DNA of 64,000 nt from Candidatus Pelagibacter sp. (GTDB lineage Bacteria; Pseudomonadota; Alphaproteobacteria; Pelagibacterales; Pelagibacteraceae), in NCBI GenBank assembly GCA_028221385.1, contig JAOIRP010000001.1, forward strand, positions 1-64,000, given 5' to 3'. Shown piece by piece: positions 1-9,411 of the stretch; the stretch's first letter is position 1; each line of letters begins with the position of its first letter. A model generated the notes under the pieces. The model saw only the letters and a list, made by a program, of their open reading frames with translations, was not told the origin of the DNA and ran no database searches. A program made the translations under genes and the position numbers.

Positions 1-71
1 AATATGTTTTGTGCTCCAATAGCTAAAATTAAACTTAGACCTGTTAAAAAACCTAATAATAGATAATCCAT
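1..71 (-). CDS. LysE/ArgO-type amino-acid exporter, N-terminal fragment
   Basis: Only the first 23 codons are inside the window; the gene runs off the left edge. The start codon is the ATG read leftwards from position 71. The visible peptide is a hydrophobic first membrane helix that ends in AIGAQN, a signature of the LysE/ArgO/RhtB exporter family, which moves basic or other amino acids out of the cell. It follows the betaine transporter permease gene by only 9 bases on the same strand, so it may be co-transcribed with proXVW. The substrate cannot be judged from this fragment. Confidence 0.7.
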   Translation of the reverse strand, partial: MDYLLLGFLTGLSLILAIGAQNI

Positions 72-80
72 AGAGTTTTA

Positions 81-1586
81 TTAAACTCTTTTTTTACCTT
101 GAACAACTCTATCAAGAATTAATGCAACAAATAATATCGCAACACCTGCTAATATACCTTGACCCACATTTGCATATTGTAAAGCTTCAAGAACATCTTG
201 TCCTAGTCCTTTTGCACCAATTAAAGATGCAACAACTACCATTGCTAAACTTAACATTACGGTTTGGTTAACTCCTGCCAATATAGAGGGAGTAGCTAGT
301 GGTAAATCTACTTTTCTAAGTAAATACCATTTGCTTGCACCATAAGCTATTGCAGCTTCTCTAATTGTTTCTGGTACTCCTCTTAATCCAAGGACAGTCA
401 ATCTTACAACTGGTGTTCCACCAAATATCATTGTTATTATTACTGCAGCAACCTTTCCAGTTCCAAAGAATGCAATAACTGGAATCATAAATACAAACGC
501 TGGCATAGTTTGCATGAAATCCATTATTGGTCTTATCATTGAATAAAATCTCTGACGTCTTGCACAATAAATTCCTAATGGAATTCCAATTGCTATACTT
601 AAAATTGCAGCTGTTCCTAATAAAGCAAGTGTAGTCATTGCTTTAACCCAAAACCCTAAAAAGCCCATGTAGCATAAAAAACCTGTAGAATAAATTGCTG
701 CTCTAGGGCCAGCAGATAATCCTGTTAGTGTTACTATTGCAGTTATAATTACTATCCATGGTGTTTTTACAAATAGTAATTCTAAAAAATCTAAAACAGA
801 TCTAATCCCGATAGTGATTGCTGTAAATAAAGCATCCCCTTTTAATACCGCATAATTAAATACAGTCTCTACCCAAGCAATAGATGTTAGCCTAATGTCT
901 GGATGAGTTGGAAATTCATTCATTATTACAATTAAGCCAGGAAAACTATAGTGAACTACAGAAAAAAACATAATTACTGAAGTGAATATCGTGCTCAATA
1001 TATAATTCTTTGCTTGCATCCCTGGACTTATTGATTTGTCCGATAACCACTCAGAATATCTTTTTTCTAATCTAGAATTTGCAAGAACACCTTGAATAAT
1101 CTTGACTGAAATTAACAAAACTATACCAAAAATTGTTATCCAAATTGCTGATGCTTCAATTCTATCAACTTCATTAATGTAGCCCTGCATGGCATCTTCT
1201 AGTGATTTTATATTTCTTTTATAAACATCTACTTTGTCTGGGTTGCTTGTTATAGCAGACTCTAATTGTTTATTTCTAAAAGCAATAGTTGACTGAACTT
1301 GTTCTATTTTTTGAATGGCCTCTGCTGTAATATTTCCAAATAAACCTCTAATTATTTGAACAACTGAAAACGTTTCTATGATTAAAAATGTTAAAGCCCA
1401 ATTCCAAATATTTCTCATCCCAAACCAAATTGGTCCAAGAATTGCTGCATATAAATTAAATGAAAAAGAAAATGTAGGTTTGCTCCCTATTTGCTGAAAT
1501 TTTTCAATATAATACTCAGGATTTGATTTAACAAAATCTGTTATTAATTCTGATCTTGGTGGGTTGTTAAGTTGCTTATTCTCCAT
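81..1586 (-). CDS. proW: Glycine betaine/proline ABC transporter permease (ProW/OpuAB type)
   Basis: Inner-membrane permease of an osmolyte importer of about 501 residues, longer than E. coli ProW. The extra length is an N-terminal half with several membrane helices and a soluble loop (about residues 90-150). The C-terminal 190 residues form the binding-protein-dependent permease domain. Its EAA loop (REAAIAYGASKWYLLRK followed by LPLATPSILAG) docks on the ATPase. I take the ATG at 1586; two GTG codons immediately upstream are possible starts. The start overlaps the end of proV by about 11 bases, so translation is probably coupled. Betaine or a related trimethylated osmolyte is the likely cargo, consistent with the sarcosine oxidase genes elsewhere in the window, but substrate choice is inferred. 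Confidence 0.88.
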   Translation of the reverse strand: MENKQLNNPPRSELITDFVKSNPEYYIEKFQQIGSKPTFSFSFNLYAAILGPIWFGMRNIWNWALTFLIIETFSVVQIIRGLFGNITAEAIQKIEQVQSTIAFRNKQLESAITSNPDKVDVYKRNIKSLEDAMQGYINEVDRIEASAIWITIFGIVLLISVKIIQGVLANSRLEKRYSEWLSDKSISPGMQAKNYILSTIFTSVIMFFSVVHYSFPGLIVIMNEFPTHPDIRLTSIAWVETVFNYAVLKGDALFTAITIGIRSVLDFLELLFVKTPWIVIITAIVTLTGLSAGPRAAIYSTGFLCYMGFLGFWVKAMTTLALLGTAAILSIAIGIPLGIYCARRQRFYSMIRPIMDFMQTMPAFVFMIPVIAFFGTGKVAAVIITMIFGGTPVVRLTVLGLRGVPETIREAAIAYGASKWYLLRKVDLPLATPSILAGVNQTVMLSLAMVVVASLIGAKGLGQDVLEALQYANVGQGILAGVAILFVALILDRVVQGKKRV

Positions 1587-2637
1587 CACCACCCTCGATA
1601 ACAGCTTTTAAAAGATCTGATTGTGAGATAACACCTATAGTTTTATTTTGACTATCATTAACTATTATTGGTTTATCTCTTGAAGCAGAGGTTTCAATAA
1701 GTTTGCTTAATAAATCATATTCATTTACAGCTTGTAAATCATTAGGTAATTTACCATTTTTATTTTCAAAACTTTTGATTGGTTGCATAATTGATTTTGC
1801 TTGAACAACTTTTAATCTTGAAATTCCTTTCACAAAATCAGCAACATAATTATCAGCAGGACTTACTACAATTTCTTCAGGGGTACCTACTTGGATTACT
1901 TTACCGTCTCTCATAATTGCAATTCGATGACCTACTCTTACCGCTTCATCTAGATCGTGAGTAATGAATACAGTAGTTTTTTTCATTTGCTTTGAAAGTT
2001 TGATAAATTCTGATTGTAATTGTCTTCTAATTAATGGGTCCAACGCACTAAAGGGTTCATCCATTAATAAAAAATCTGGGTCTGCTGCTAAGGCTCTTGC
2101 AAGTCCAACTCTTTGTTGCATTCCACCAGATAATTCATGGGCAAATTTGTTACCCCAACCTTGTAATTCAACTATATCTAAAATTTTATTTGCAGCATCT
2201 AATCTATCATTTTTACTAACTCCTCTAATTTCAAGTGGCATCGCAATATTATCTAGAACTGATCTATGAGGCATTAAGGCAAAGTTTTGAAATACCATGC
2301 CTATTTTTTTATTTCTTAATTCTTGTAAACTTTCTCTATCAAACTTCATTACATCTTGATCATTAATCAAAATCTTTCCTGAAGTTGGTTCTAGCAATCT
2401 ATTAATATGTCTTACTAAAGTAGACTTTCCACTTCCTGAAAGTCCCATTACACAAAAAATTTCACCCTCTTTTACATCGAATGAAACGTCTGAAACTCCT
2501 ATTACCGAGTTATACTTTTCCAATGCCTCTGTTTTTGAAATTTTTTGATTTTGAATTGCATCTAACGCTTCTTTTGAAGTGTTACCAAACACCTTCCAAA
2601 CGTTTTCAATTTTGATTGCTGATCCAGACGAATCCAT
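1576..2637 (-). CDS. proV: Glycine betaine/proline ABC transporter ATP-binding protein
   Basis: ATPase subunit of the ProXVW osmolyte importer, 353 residues. Walker A is GLSGSGKST near residue 69. The ABC signature LSGGMQQR is followed by GLARALAADP, and Walker B is FLLMDEPFSALDP. The N-terminal 50 residues (KEALDAIQNQKISKTEAL) match the usual ProV leader segment. The last 60-70 residues form a short CBS-like regulatory region (TIGVISQSDLL), which in homologues senses ionic strength. It lies between proX and proW in the transcribed order proX-proV-proW. Confidence 0.93.
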   Translation of the reverse strand: MDSSGSAIKIENVWKVFGNTSKEALDAIQNQKISKTEALEKYNSVIGVSDVSFDVKEGEIFCVMGLSGSGKSTLVRHINRLLEPTSGKILINDQDVMKFDRESLQELRNKKIGMVFQNFALMPHRSVLDNIAMPLEIRGVSKNDRLDAANKILDIVELQGWGNKFAHELSGGMQQRVGLARALAADPDFLLMDEPFSALDPLIRRQLQSEFIKLSKQMKKTTVFITHDLDEAVRVGHRIAIMRDGKVIQVGTPEEIVVSPADNYVADFVKGISRLKVVQAKSIMQPIKSFENKNGKLPNDLQAVNEYDLLSKLIETSASRDKPIIVNDSQNKTIGVISQSDLLKAVIEGGDGE

Positions 2638-2663
2638 TTAACTCTCTTTTAATTTAGGAAAAT

Positions 2664-2692
2664 ATACCCAGCAATATTATATCGCTGGGTAT
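2664..2692 (-). promoter_or_regulatory. Intercistronic stem-loop between proX and proV
   Basis: A perfect 9-bp inverted repeat (ATACCCAGC / GCTGGGTAT) with an 11-base AT-rich loop fills the gap between proX and proV. No long T-run follows in the direction of transcription. It is more likely an RNA-stabilising or partially terminating stem that raises binding-protein levels over the other subunits, as is common in binding-protein operons, than a full terminator. Confidence 0.5.
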
Positions 2693-2708
2693 AAATATTT
2701 AATTTGAC

Positions 2709-3671
2709 TTAAAGACCTAACCAACCATCAACAGTTGACTTGTTAGCTTTCATCCAAGCTCTTGCAACATCAGCTGGTTGTTTTTTCTCAACTGAAATTT
2801 GATAAGCCATTAATGAAACATCATCTGCTGTTAATTGAAAGTTCTTAAAAAACTCAACTATTGCTGGTGATTTCTTCTCTAAAGAAGTACCCCAACCAAT
2901 TTGAATTTGTTTAAGAGCATCCTTTGAAGCAACATAAGATTTTTTGTACCAGTCAGCATCTTCTTTTGGTTGAACCATTTTGTATTTAGCTGGATCGAAT
3001 TTTGGCTCTTCCAACATAACTACATCTGCCATTCCCCAAATTGCATGTGGCTTGTAACAATAAAATGCATAGCCTTCACCTTTTTTAATAGAGTCTAGTA
3101 CTCTTGCATTTTTTACAGCTTCTGCTGCTCTTATTGGTTCAATACCAGCATCATATAAACCATAGTCTCTTAATTTAACTTGGTTAACATTTGCTGATGC
3201 CCAACCATCTGCTCCAATCCAGAATTCACCTTTACCGTTGCCATCGCTATCCATAGCTTTAACAACTTCAGGTCTTCCTAAATCTTCAATTGCAGTGATA
3301 TTCATTTTTTTTGCAAACTTTTGAGATACACAGTAACCTTGGTTTCCCTCATATGGTTTGCTGCTTAATTTTAAAGTTCCTTTTGGAACTAAATCATTTG
3401 TATAAGCTTGCTGATTTGGTAACCAGATATCAGGGTGAACTTCGATTTCACCTTTACTTCTATCGATTGCACCATAGATCGCAGTATTGTTACCAGGAAC
3501 AAGTTCTGCTTCTCCACCCATTTTATCTGTAACAACTGCTGCTAATAAATTTGCAATAGCTGTTGCACCTGTCCAACCTGGATCTCCAATTTTTACTTTC
3601 TCAGCAAATGATGAAAAAGTTGCAAATAAAGAAATTAATCCAGCTACAAGTGTAGTTTTAATTATTCTCAT
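2709..3671 (-). CDS. proX: Glycine betaine/proline-type periplasmic binding protein (OpuAC family)
   Basis: Substrate-binding protein of the osmolyte transporter, 320 residues. A signal peptide covers about residues 1-23 and ends SSFA before EKVKIGDPGWTGA, so the protein is exported to the periplasm. The GDPGW segment and several conserved tryptophans (W83, and WASANVNQVKLRDYG in the middle) are typical of OpuAC proteins that hold quaternary amines in an aromatic cage. An AGAGAGGG-like ribosome site lies a few bases before the ATG. First gene of the proX-proV-proW operon. Confidence 0.9.
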   Translation of the reverse strand: MRIIKTTLVAGLISLFATFSSFAEKVKIGDPGWTGATAIANLLAAVVTDKMGGEAELVPGNNTAIYGAIDRSKGEIEVHPDIWLPNQQAYTNDLVPKGTLKLSSKPYEGNQGYCVSQKFAKKMNITAIEDLGRPEVVKAMDSDGNGKGEFWIGADGWASANVNQVKLRDYGLYDAGIEPIRAAEAVKNARVLDSIKKGEGYAFYCYKPHAIWGMADVVMLEEPKFDPAKYKMVQPKEDADWYKKSYVASKDALKQIQIGWGTSLEKKSPAIVEFFKNFQLTADDVSLMAYQISVEKKQPADVARAWMKANKSTVDGWLGL

Positions 3672-3700
3672 TATATCCCTCTCTATTAATTTATAAATGA

Positions 3701-3730
3701 AGATTAGCTTAAATCTTTTGATAGAGTCAA
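3701..3730 (-). promoter_or_regulatory. Candidate promoter for proXVW
   Basis: Read on the minus strand, TTGACT (3725-3730) is followed after 18 bases by TAATCT (3701-3706), about 30 bases before the proX start codon. This is a fair sigma-70-type match in very AT-rich DNA, where chance matches are frequent. Confidence 0.35.
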
Positions 3731-3824
3731 AGACTAAAATTGCTTTATTCTATATATATTTTTCTTTTTATATTGAATAATCTAAAGTTTTAGCCTGGAG
3801 AAAGTAAATGATAATTGGTTAAAA

Positions 3825-4520
3825 CTATTTTATTAAATTATACAGCTCATTTTCATCAATTAAGTTCATATATTTATTATGATTTTGATAATAATCTTTG
3901 AATGTAAGTTTTTTAAAATCTCTTATTTCATCCTCTAATAATTTCGTATTTTTTTTATTAAAAATAATTCCTAATCCTTGATCAGCAACACAAGTATAAG
4001 TATCAATATTTTTAAGAGTTCTACACTCAACTATTGCTTTCCACACATCACCGTTCCAACTCGAGTGTGTTTGAGGCATAGTTTGGTGCCAAATTTTTGC
4101 AGGTAGGCAATCATGTACTAAAATAATTCCATCTTTATTCAAAAAATTAACTGAATTTTTTATATCTCTTAAAACTTGTGAATATTCATGTAAACCATCA
4201 ATAAATATCAGATCGAACATTTTTTGATTAGTTTTAAAAAAATCATCGCTAGTCATTCTATGAGTGCCTCCATCCATGGGGTCCACTCCAATTTTATCAG
4301 GTGCTAAAATTTTTTTAAAACTGACGTCAGCTTGGCAGCCAATTTCTAGATATGAATTATATTTTTTATACTTTATTATATTATTGATTATATCAAACCT
4401 ATGAGAGTATTTGTGCCAATCATAATCAAACTTTTTATAAAATTTTTCACCTAAAATATAAAACTTTAGTCTTCTAAATAATAATACCAATCTAGATGGA
4501 ATATATTGATTTAAGGACAA
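3825..4520 (-). CDS. Class I SAM-dependent methyltransferase (Methyltransf_24 type)
   Basis: 231 residues. The SAM-binding region reads YLEIGCQADVSF (about residues 57-68), followed by GVDPMDGG, and FDLIFIDGLHEYSQVLRDI matches motif IV of the Methyltransf_24 group. DGIILVHDCLP follows, also typical. These proteins are usually encoded among glycan or secondary-metabolite genes and their acceptors are seldom known. The gene stands alone between proX and a VOC-family gene on the same strand, and the acceptor here is unknown. Confidence 0.7.
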   Translation of the reverse strand: MSLNQYIPSRLVLLFRRLKFYILGEKFYKKFDYDWHKYSHRFDIINNIIKYKKYNSYLEIGCQADVSFKKILAPDKIGVDPMDGGTHRMTSDDFFKTNQKMFDLIFIDGLHEYSQVLRDIKNSVNFLNKDGIILVHDCLPAKIWHQTMPQTHSSWNGDVWKAIVECRTLKNIDTYTCVADQGLGIIFNKKNTKLLEDEIRDFKKLTFKDYYQNHNKYMNLIDENELYNLIK

Positions 4521-4530
4521 TTCGATTTAT

Positions 4531-4941
4531 TTACTCAGCGTTTGCAGTAAGTGTTTTAATCTCTAAAACATTTTCATTTGGATCTTTTACAAAAAATGTT
4601 TCTTGCTCGTATTTGGTTCCTTTAAATCTTAAATAAGGCTCATCATAATATTTTGTGCCATTATCTTTCAATCTTTGTTTTAAAGTATCAAAGTCTTTTC
4701 TGGATAAATGGACACCAAAGTGTGGGACAGACACATTTCCCATATCAACATCGTGTCTTTCATTTTCTAGTTTATGTTCACTAGCATGAAGGGTTAATTC
4801 GTTGCCCCAAAAATCAACATCAGCCCATTCTTGAGCGGAATTATCTAATCTGCATCCTAAAGCCTCATTATAGAATTTTTTTGCAGTTTCTAAATCACCG
4901 CACGGTACTGCTAAATGAAAACAGTTGGTATTTTTATACAT
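4531..4941 (-). CDS. VOC-family (glyoxalase/dioxygenase fold) protein
   Basis: 136 residues with two beta-alpha-beta-beta-beta units. Candidate metal ligands are His in FHLAVP near the N-terminus, His in VPHFGVHLS in the middle and Glu in NVLEIKTL near the C-terminus. The segment [11 protein letters not shown] is the usual VOC closing strand. It could be a lyase, isomerase or dioxygenase of small molecules. It is transcribed divergently from cysE and only about 80 bases from it. Confidence 0.75.
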   Translation of the reverse strand: MYKNTNCFHLAVPCGDLETAKKFYNEALGCRLDNSAQEWADVDFWGNELTLHASEHKLENERHDVDMGNVSVPHFGVHLSRKDFDTLKQRLKDNGTKYYDEPYLRFKGTKYEQETFFVKDPNENVLEIKTLTANAE

Positions 4942-5019
4942 AAATTTTTCCTCTTTAAAATTGTCTTTTTATTACTATATAAATCATATATTTTTTTTAA
5001 TCAAGATCACCGAATAACA

Positions 5020-5598
5020 ATGAATGAATATTTACAATCTATAATTGATCGAGATCCTGCAGCAAAATCAAAATTAAGTTTAATTTTAACTTATCCTGGT
5101 GTGAAAGCAGTTTTTTTTCACAGAATTTCTAATTTTTTTTACTTAGCAAAGTTTGATCTAGTTGCTAGATTTATATCTCAATTTTCAAGATTCTTAACAG
5201 GAATAGAAATACATCCTGGGGCAAAAATTGGAAAAAACTTATTCATTGATCATGGAATGGGGGTTGTGATTGGTGAAACATCTGAAATTGGAAACAATGT
5301 AACTATCTATCATATGGCAACATTAGGCGGTATTGCACCAAGTATTAATTCAAACAGTCAAAGACAAGTTAAAAGACATCCAACATTAGGTGATTGTGTT
5401 GTTGTTGGTTCAGGTGCTCAAATTTTAGGACCTGTAATGGTTGGTGCTAATGCAAAAGTTGGAGCTAATGCAGTAGTTACTAAAGATGTTCCTGAAAATG
5501 CAGTGATGGTTGGAATTCCAGCTAAAAATGTAGGAACAGCGACTGATAAATTTAAACCTTATGCTGTTGAAGAAACAAATAGTGATACCGCTAGTTAA
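5020..5598 (+). CDS. cysE: Serine O-acetyltransferase
   Basis: Acetylates L-serine to O-acetylserine, the first step of cysteine synthesis. 192 residues, a short CysE form that lacks most of the N-terminal helical region of the E. coli enzyme. The left-handed beta-helix hexapeptide region begins at about residue 65 (IHPGAKIG). The active-site stretch [17 protein letters not shown] is followed by [12 protein letters not shown] chose the ATG at 5020; the reading frame is open further upstream but that extension has no family similarity. The stop codon overlaps the cysK start (TAATG). Confidence 0.92.
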   Translation: MNEYLQSIIDRDPAAKSKLSLILTYPGVKAVFFHRISNFFYLAKFDLVARFISQFSRFLTGIEIHPGAKIGKNLFIDHGMGVVIGETSEIGNNVTIYHMATLGGIAPSINSNSQRQVKRHPTLGDCVVVGSGAQILGPVMVGANAKVGANAVVTKDVPENAVMVGIPAKNVGTATDKFKPYAVEETNSDTAS

Positions 5599-6602
5599 TG
5601 AAAAATATTCAAGATAATTTTGTTTCAGGTATTGGTAACACACCCCTGATTAAGCTAAGAGCTGCATCAGAAATTACTGGCTGTAATATTTATGGCAAAG
5701 CTGAGTTCATGAATCCAGGTGGTTCCGTTAAAGACAGAGCTGCACTAACTTTAATTAGAGATGCAGAGACAAAAAAATTAATCTCTAAAGGTGGGACTAT
5801 TGTTGAAGGAACAGCTGGAAACACTGGCATAGGCTTATGTCTATTAGGAAATTCGTTAGGTTATAAAACTATTATTGTGATGAATGATAATCAAACCCAA
5901 GAAAAAAAAGATCTACTTACAAATATTGGTGCTGACTTAAGATTAGTTCCAGCAAAACCATATAAAGATGATGCTAATTTTGTAAAAGTTGCAGCGAAAC
6001 TTGCTGACGAATTAAGACCATCAAATAATAATGGAGTTGTTTGGGCCAATCAGTTTGACAATATTGCTAATGCAAAAGGACATTACGAAGGAACTGGTAT
6101 AGAAATTTGGGAACAAACTGAAGGTAAGGTTGATGGTTTTGTATGTTCATCTGGAACAGGGGGCACAATTTCGGGAGTAAGTAATGCTCTTAAAGAAAAA
6201 AATAAAGATATTAAAATATATTTATCAGATCCAAAAGGTTCTGCTCTTTACAACTATATAAAAAATGGTGAATTAAAATCTGAAGGTGGTTCTATTACTG
6301 AAGGAATTGGTTCTAGTAGAGTTACCAAAAATTTTGAAAATGCAAAAATTGATGATGCTTATTCTATTGATGACCATGAAGCACTTCCTATACTTTATGA
6401 TTTAATTGAAAATGAAGGTTTAAGTCTTGGTACAAGTTGTGGAATTAATATTGCAGGGGCAATTAGAATGGGTAAAGAGCTTGGTCCTGGTAAAACTATT
6501 GTAACTATTCTTTGCGATAAAAGTGATAAATACGCAACCAAAATGTTTAATAAAAAATTTTTAGAAGAAAAAGGATTACCTTATCCTAATTGGATAAAAT
6601 AA
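5598..6602 (+). CDS. cysK: Cysteine synthase A (PLP-dependent)
   Basis: Converts O-acetylserine and sulfide to cysteine. 334 residues. The PLP lysine is in NPGGSVKDRAA (about residue 45), the substrate loop is EGTAGNTGIG, and the phosphate-binding loop is SSGTGGTISG. GTSCGIN near the C-terminus completes the fold type II pattern. The protein ends PYPNWIK; the usual bacterial CysK would be a partner of CysE. Translation is coupled to cysE by a one-base overlap. Confidence 0.92.
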   Translation: MKNIQDNFVSGIGNTPLIKLRAASEITGCNIYGKAEFMNPGGSVKDRAALTLIRDAETKKLISKGGTIVEGTAGNTGIGLCLLGNSLGYKTIIVMNDNQTQEKKDLLTNIGADLRLVPAKPYKDDANFVKVAAKLADELRPSNNNGVVWANQFDNIANAKGHYEGTGIEIWEQTEGKVDGFVCSSGTGGTISGVSNALKEKNKDIKIYLSDPKGSALYNYIKNGELKSEGGSITEGIGSSRVTKNFENAKIDDAYSIDDHEALPILYDLIENEGLSLGTSCGINIAGAIRMGKELGPGKTIVTILCDKSDKYATKMFNKKFLEEKGLPYPNWIK

Positions 6603-6603
6603 T

Positions 6604-7296
6604 TTATTCAAACTTATGATCAAAATAATGATCAAAGTATTTAGATAGCAATTTATCTATTTTATAAAAGTTGGGAACTAGAAATGGTCTTCTTGCATGG
6701 ATCCTGTCATTCACCCAATATTTTGACCATTCTTTTGTGGTCTCTACACATTGTTCTGGGAATTTATTCAATTCATATTTTTCTTTAATTTGAAAACAAC
6801 CATTCATGAATATATCAACATAAGATTGAACAATAGGATGGCCTTCACTTGGTTTCTTTAATTTTCCAAGGTTTGCAGAATATACCCAAAAGTTTTTATT
6901 TTTTGTTTTAACTTTCTTTCCATAAAAACTTAAATTCTCTTCTTCTACTTTAACTCTGCAGTAGCCACTTTCTCTTCTATCGGTTTTATCTAAATCTTGT
7001 AATGAAACTGGATAATAAACTGCATTAACTTTTGAATTTTTTTTTTGAATTATAGTTAAAAAAGTAATTTTATATATTCCTCCACTTTGACCCCAGGTTC
7101 TTTCAAAACCTTCAATCAGTATAGGTTTTACAATTAATGCTGATTTATTGGTTCTTGTTCTAGACTCTTTCTCCATCAATGAGCCATATCCAATAATATA
7201 GTTCTTGCTACCAGGTTCTGGAATTAAATTACATTCTTTTGCATTAACTGGTGACAATGAAATCAAAATGATCAAAATTGCAAACAATCTAATCAT
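6604..7296 (-). CDS. Exported gamma-glutamylcyclotransferase-like protein
   Basis: 230 residues with a clear signal peptide (about residues 1-19, ending PVNA). The fold signature YIIGYGSLMEKESR is the GGCT substrate-binding loop, and later segments (VNAVYYPVS, RRESGYCRVKV) fit the GGCT-like beta-barrel. Cytosolic relatives release 5-oxoproline from gamma-glutamyl compounds; an exported version is less usual and its substrate is unknown. It converges on cysK with a single base between the stop codons. Confidence 0.65.
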   Translation of the reverse strand: MIRLFAILIILISLSPVNAKECNLIPEPGSKNYIIGYGSLMEKESRTRTNKSALIVKPILIEGFERTWGQSGGIYKITFLTIIQKKNSKVNAVYYPVSLQDLDKTDRRESGYCRVKVEEENLSFYGKKVKTKNKNFWVYSANLGKLKKPSEGHPIVQSYVDIFMNGCFQIKEKYELNKFPEQCVETTKEWSKYWVNDRIHARRPFLVPNFYKIDKLLSKYFDHYFDHKFE

Positions 7297-7308
7297 TTAG
7301 AAAGTTTT

Positions 7309-7740
7309 CTAAGGGTAAATTTTATCTGCTAATCCATAGCAAAGGATTGCACTAAGTAAAGTTAATATACCTGGCGCTATAACACCTTCTATAGAAGTCT
7401 TTTCATTGTTGCCAAGTTTACTTATTTTGATGCTATAAAATCCAACAATAAATGCTGATAAGTTCTGCAAAAAAATTAAATTAAAAAACGCCCATGTATT
7501 TTCTAGACCTATATCACCATGGATCATTGGTCTTATAAAAATTATGTATAATGCCATTAACACTGAACCCAAGAACATGGCTCCAAAAAATCTAGTCATT
7601 GCAGCTGCTGAGTGGTCAACTCCATATTGATCTAAGAAAGATCTGGTAGAAACAATGCATCTATATCCATAAACTGCGTAAGCTAAAAAATGAATAGCAA
7701 ATACAATTAAATAAAAAAGTCCATTAAAGTGTTCAATCAT
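7309..7740 (-). CDS. Small polytopic membrane protein of unknown function
   Basis: 143 residues with about four hydrophobic segments (about residues 5-25, 48-68, 82-102 and 120-138). I do not recognise the family. It lies 12 bases upstream of the GGCT-like gene on the same strand and probably forms a two-gene unit with it. Confidence 0.6.
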   Translation of the reverse strand: MIEHFNGLFYLIVFAIHFLAYAVYGYRCIVSTRSFLDQYGVDHSAAAMTRFFGAMFLGSVLMALYIIFIRPMIHGDIGLENTWAFFNLIFLQNLSAFIVGFYSIKISKLGNNEKTSIEGVIAPGILTLLSAILCYGLADKIYP

Positions 7741-7824
7741 AATTTTAGAATTTTAAGTCAATATTATAATACACTATTTTATTTAAAATTAATAAGCTTT
7801 AAGCGCGCAGTAAAAATAAAATAA

Positions 7825-7849
7825 TTTATACAAGAAATAGTTGTATAAA
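7825..7849. promoter_or_regulatory. Perfect inverted repeat in a divergent intergenic region
   Basis: TTTATACAA and TTGTATAAA form a perfect 9-bp inverted repeat with a 7-base spacer, in the 213-base gap between two divergently transcribed genes. A terminator is not expected there, so an operator for a dimeric repressor is the simplest reading. Both flanks are T/A-rich, so a chance palindrome cannot be excluded. Confidence 0.35.
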
Positions 7850-7953
7850 TTTTTGCATAGCAGGTGACAATTAATAACATTATATCTTAATTCCAATTTA
7901 CGTAGTCTAGGACTGTAATAATTATGCAATAATTAACAAGTAAGGTTAAAATT

Positions 7954-8262
7954 ATGAAAGCAATATATACAAGAACAATGAGAGTAAAAGATGACGGCTT
8001 AGGGAAAGCAATGGAGATTGGTAAAGGTTTGGCTGCTGTTAGAAAAAAACATTTTCCTAACCATGAAGTCTATTTTTCTTTTCAAATGGGTGGAGATCCA
8101 AGAACTATAAGAGAAACTTTAATTGGAACTATGTTTGAGGGTGATGGATCTGATGAAAATATGTCAGCTGATCCTGAATATCAAAAGCTTCAAAAACAAT
8201 TAAAAGATGTTGCAATAGAAGGAACTATTGAAGATGAAATAAGACCAATCTTTAGTGAATAA
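7954..8262 (+). CDS. Conserved hypothetical protein, 102 aa
   Basis: Not recognised. It is charged, with no signal peptide or membrane helix, and its alternating pattern suggests a small ferredoxin-like alpha/beta domain. It begins a run of five short genes on the same strand (7954-9618) that may share a promoter. An AAGG ribosome site precedes the ATG. Confidence 0.55.
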   Translation: MKAIYTRTMRVKDDGLGKAMEIGKGLAAVRKKHFPNHEVYFSFQMGGDPRTIRETLIGTMFEGDGSDENMSADPEYQKLQKQLKDVAIEGTIEDEIRPIFSE

Positions 8263-8300
8263 ACTTAACAATTAATCAAAAGAAGTAAAGAAAACAAATA

Positions 8301-8669
8301 ATGAAAAAGATAATATTAACTCTAATTATAAGTTTAGTAACAACCATATCATTTGCTGAAATGAGTAACGCTGATAAATCCAAAGCTTGGGATTGTAGCG
8401 GAATCTATATGGCTAATTATTTTTTGCCACCAGGTGAAACGTTTGAATACAGCATGAAGGAAAAATCTATGTCTTCAGTTAAGGTTTTAAAAGAATATGC
8501 CCTAGAAACCGGTATTCCTGAAAAAGATTGGGATCAGGGAGTTAATGAGGCAGTAGATAAATATTATGGGTCTAAGTATGACAATGCAAAAACTGATGAG
8601 TGCCATGCTTTTTTAGAAGGACTGGTTCCTAACGGTAAAGAACGAGTAAACAAAGTAGTATTATATTAA
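8301..8669 (+). CDS. Exported small protein of unknown function, 122 aa
   Basis: A signal peptide covers about residues 1-19 (ends TISFA). Two cysteines remain in the mature part (WDCSG and DECHAF), which could form a disulfide in the periplasm. No family recognised. Good ribosome site (AAAGAAAACAA region) 38 bases after the preceding gene. Confidence 0.6.
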   Translation: MKKIILTLIISLVTTISFAEMSNADKSKAWDCSGIYMANYFLPPGETFEYSMKEKSMSSVKVLKEYALETGIPEKDWDQGVNEAVDKYYGSKYDNAKTDECHAFLEGLVPNGKERVNKVVLY

Positions 8670-8693
8670 CAACAAAAGAAAAGGAGATAAGAA

Positions 8694-8990
8694 ATGGAAA
8701 AAGAAATGCTAGTAGTAGCTAGGTTCAAAGAAGGAGAAGGTAAATTTGAAAAATTTATGGGATTTATGCAATCTCCAGAAGGATTAGCCGAAAGAAAAAA
8801 AGTTGCTATAGTAGAAAAAACTATGGCGTCAGTAACACCTGATAAAAGTGCAGTGATGTTTAAAATACATTGTACTGATGAAGCTGCTTTAATTAAGTTT
8901 ATTGAAGGAACTGAAGTGTCTAAACCTATCATGGATGAGGTTATGGGTAGTTACATGATCTATGACTTAACTAAAGTTAAGGAAGGATAA
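8694..8990 (+). CDS. Small ferredoxin-like-fold protein (DUF3764-like)
   Basis: 98 residues; begins MEKEMLVVARFKEGEGKFEKF and has the beta-alpha-beta pattern of dimeric alpha/beta-barrel proteins such as the DUF3764 group. No catalytic residues can be assigned. A strong AAGGAGATAAG ribosome site precedes the ATG. One base separates it from the following SnoaL-like gene, implying co-translation. Confidence 0.55.
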   Translation: MEKEMLVVARFKEGEGKFEKFMGFMQSPEGLAERKKVAIVEKTMASVTPDKSAVMFKIHCTDEAALIKFIEGTEVSKPIMDEVMGSYMIYDLTKVKEG

Positions 8991-8991
8991 T

Positions 8992-9312
8992 ATGTCTTTA
9001 CTAGCAAAAATGGACGCTGCAATGGCAGCAAAAGATGAAGCAGCTATGAATGAAATTTTTCATAATGATTATAAATTCACGATGCATGCATCAGGAAATG
9101 TTCTAGGCAAAGCAGATGTAATTAAATGGGCAATGAGTGGAGATATCAATAAGGATAAAGTAAGAGTTCTTTTTGAGAATGATGAAATTGGTGTTGAACA
9201 CTCTTTTGTAACATTTAATGACGGTAACAAAGAAGCAGTAATGGCTGTCTATAAATACAAAGATGGAAAAGTTGTTTCTCTTGAAACAGGGGCTACAAAA
9301 ATACCTAAATAA
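8992..9312 (+). CDS. SnoaL/NTF2-like small protein
   Basis: 106 residues; the opening AKMDAAMAAKDEAAMNEIFHNDYKFTMHASG and the closing beta-strands (EAVMAVYKYKDGKVVSLETG) match the NTF2-like cone fold of SnoaL proteins. Members are isomerases, dehydratases or ligand-binding proteins. No reaction can be assigned. It directly follows the DUF3764-like gene. Confidence 0.6.
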   Translation: MSLLAKMDAAMAAKDEAAMNEIFHNDYKFTMHASGNVLGKADVIKWAMSGDINKDKVRVLFENDEIGVEHSFVTFNDGNKEAVMAVYKYKDGKVVSLETGATKIPK

Positions 9313-9411
9313 CTAGTTGGGTCATTTTGCACATGCAAAGTGACAATGTTGGTTATACCAAAAACTTATTATTTTTCTATTGTTTGGTTAATTAATCAAA
9401 CAAAGGAAAAT

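Noticed and set aside
4915..5019. N-terminal extension of cysE
   Set aside because: Open frame overlaps the divergent VOC gene and has no family similarity; ATG at 5020 fits the usual start.
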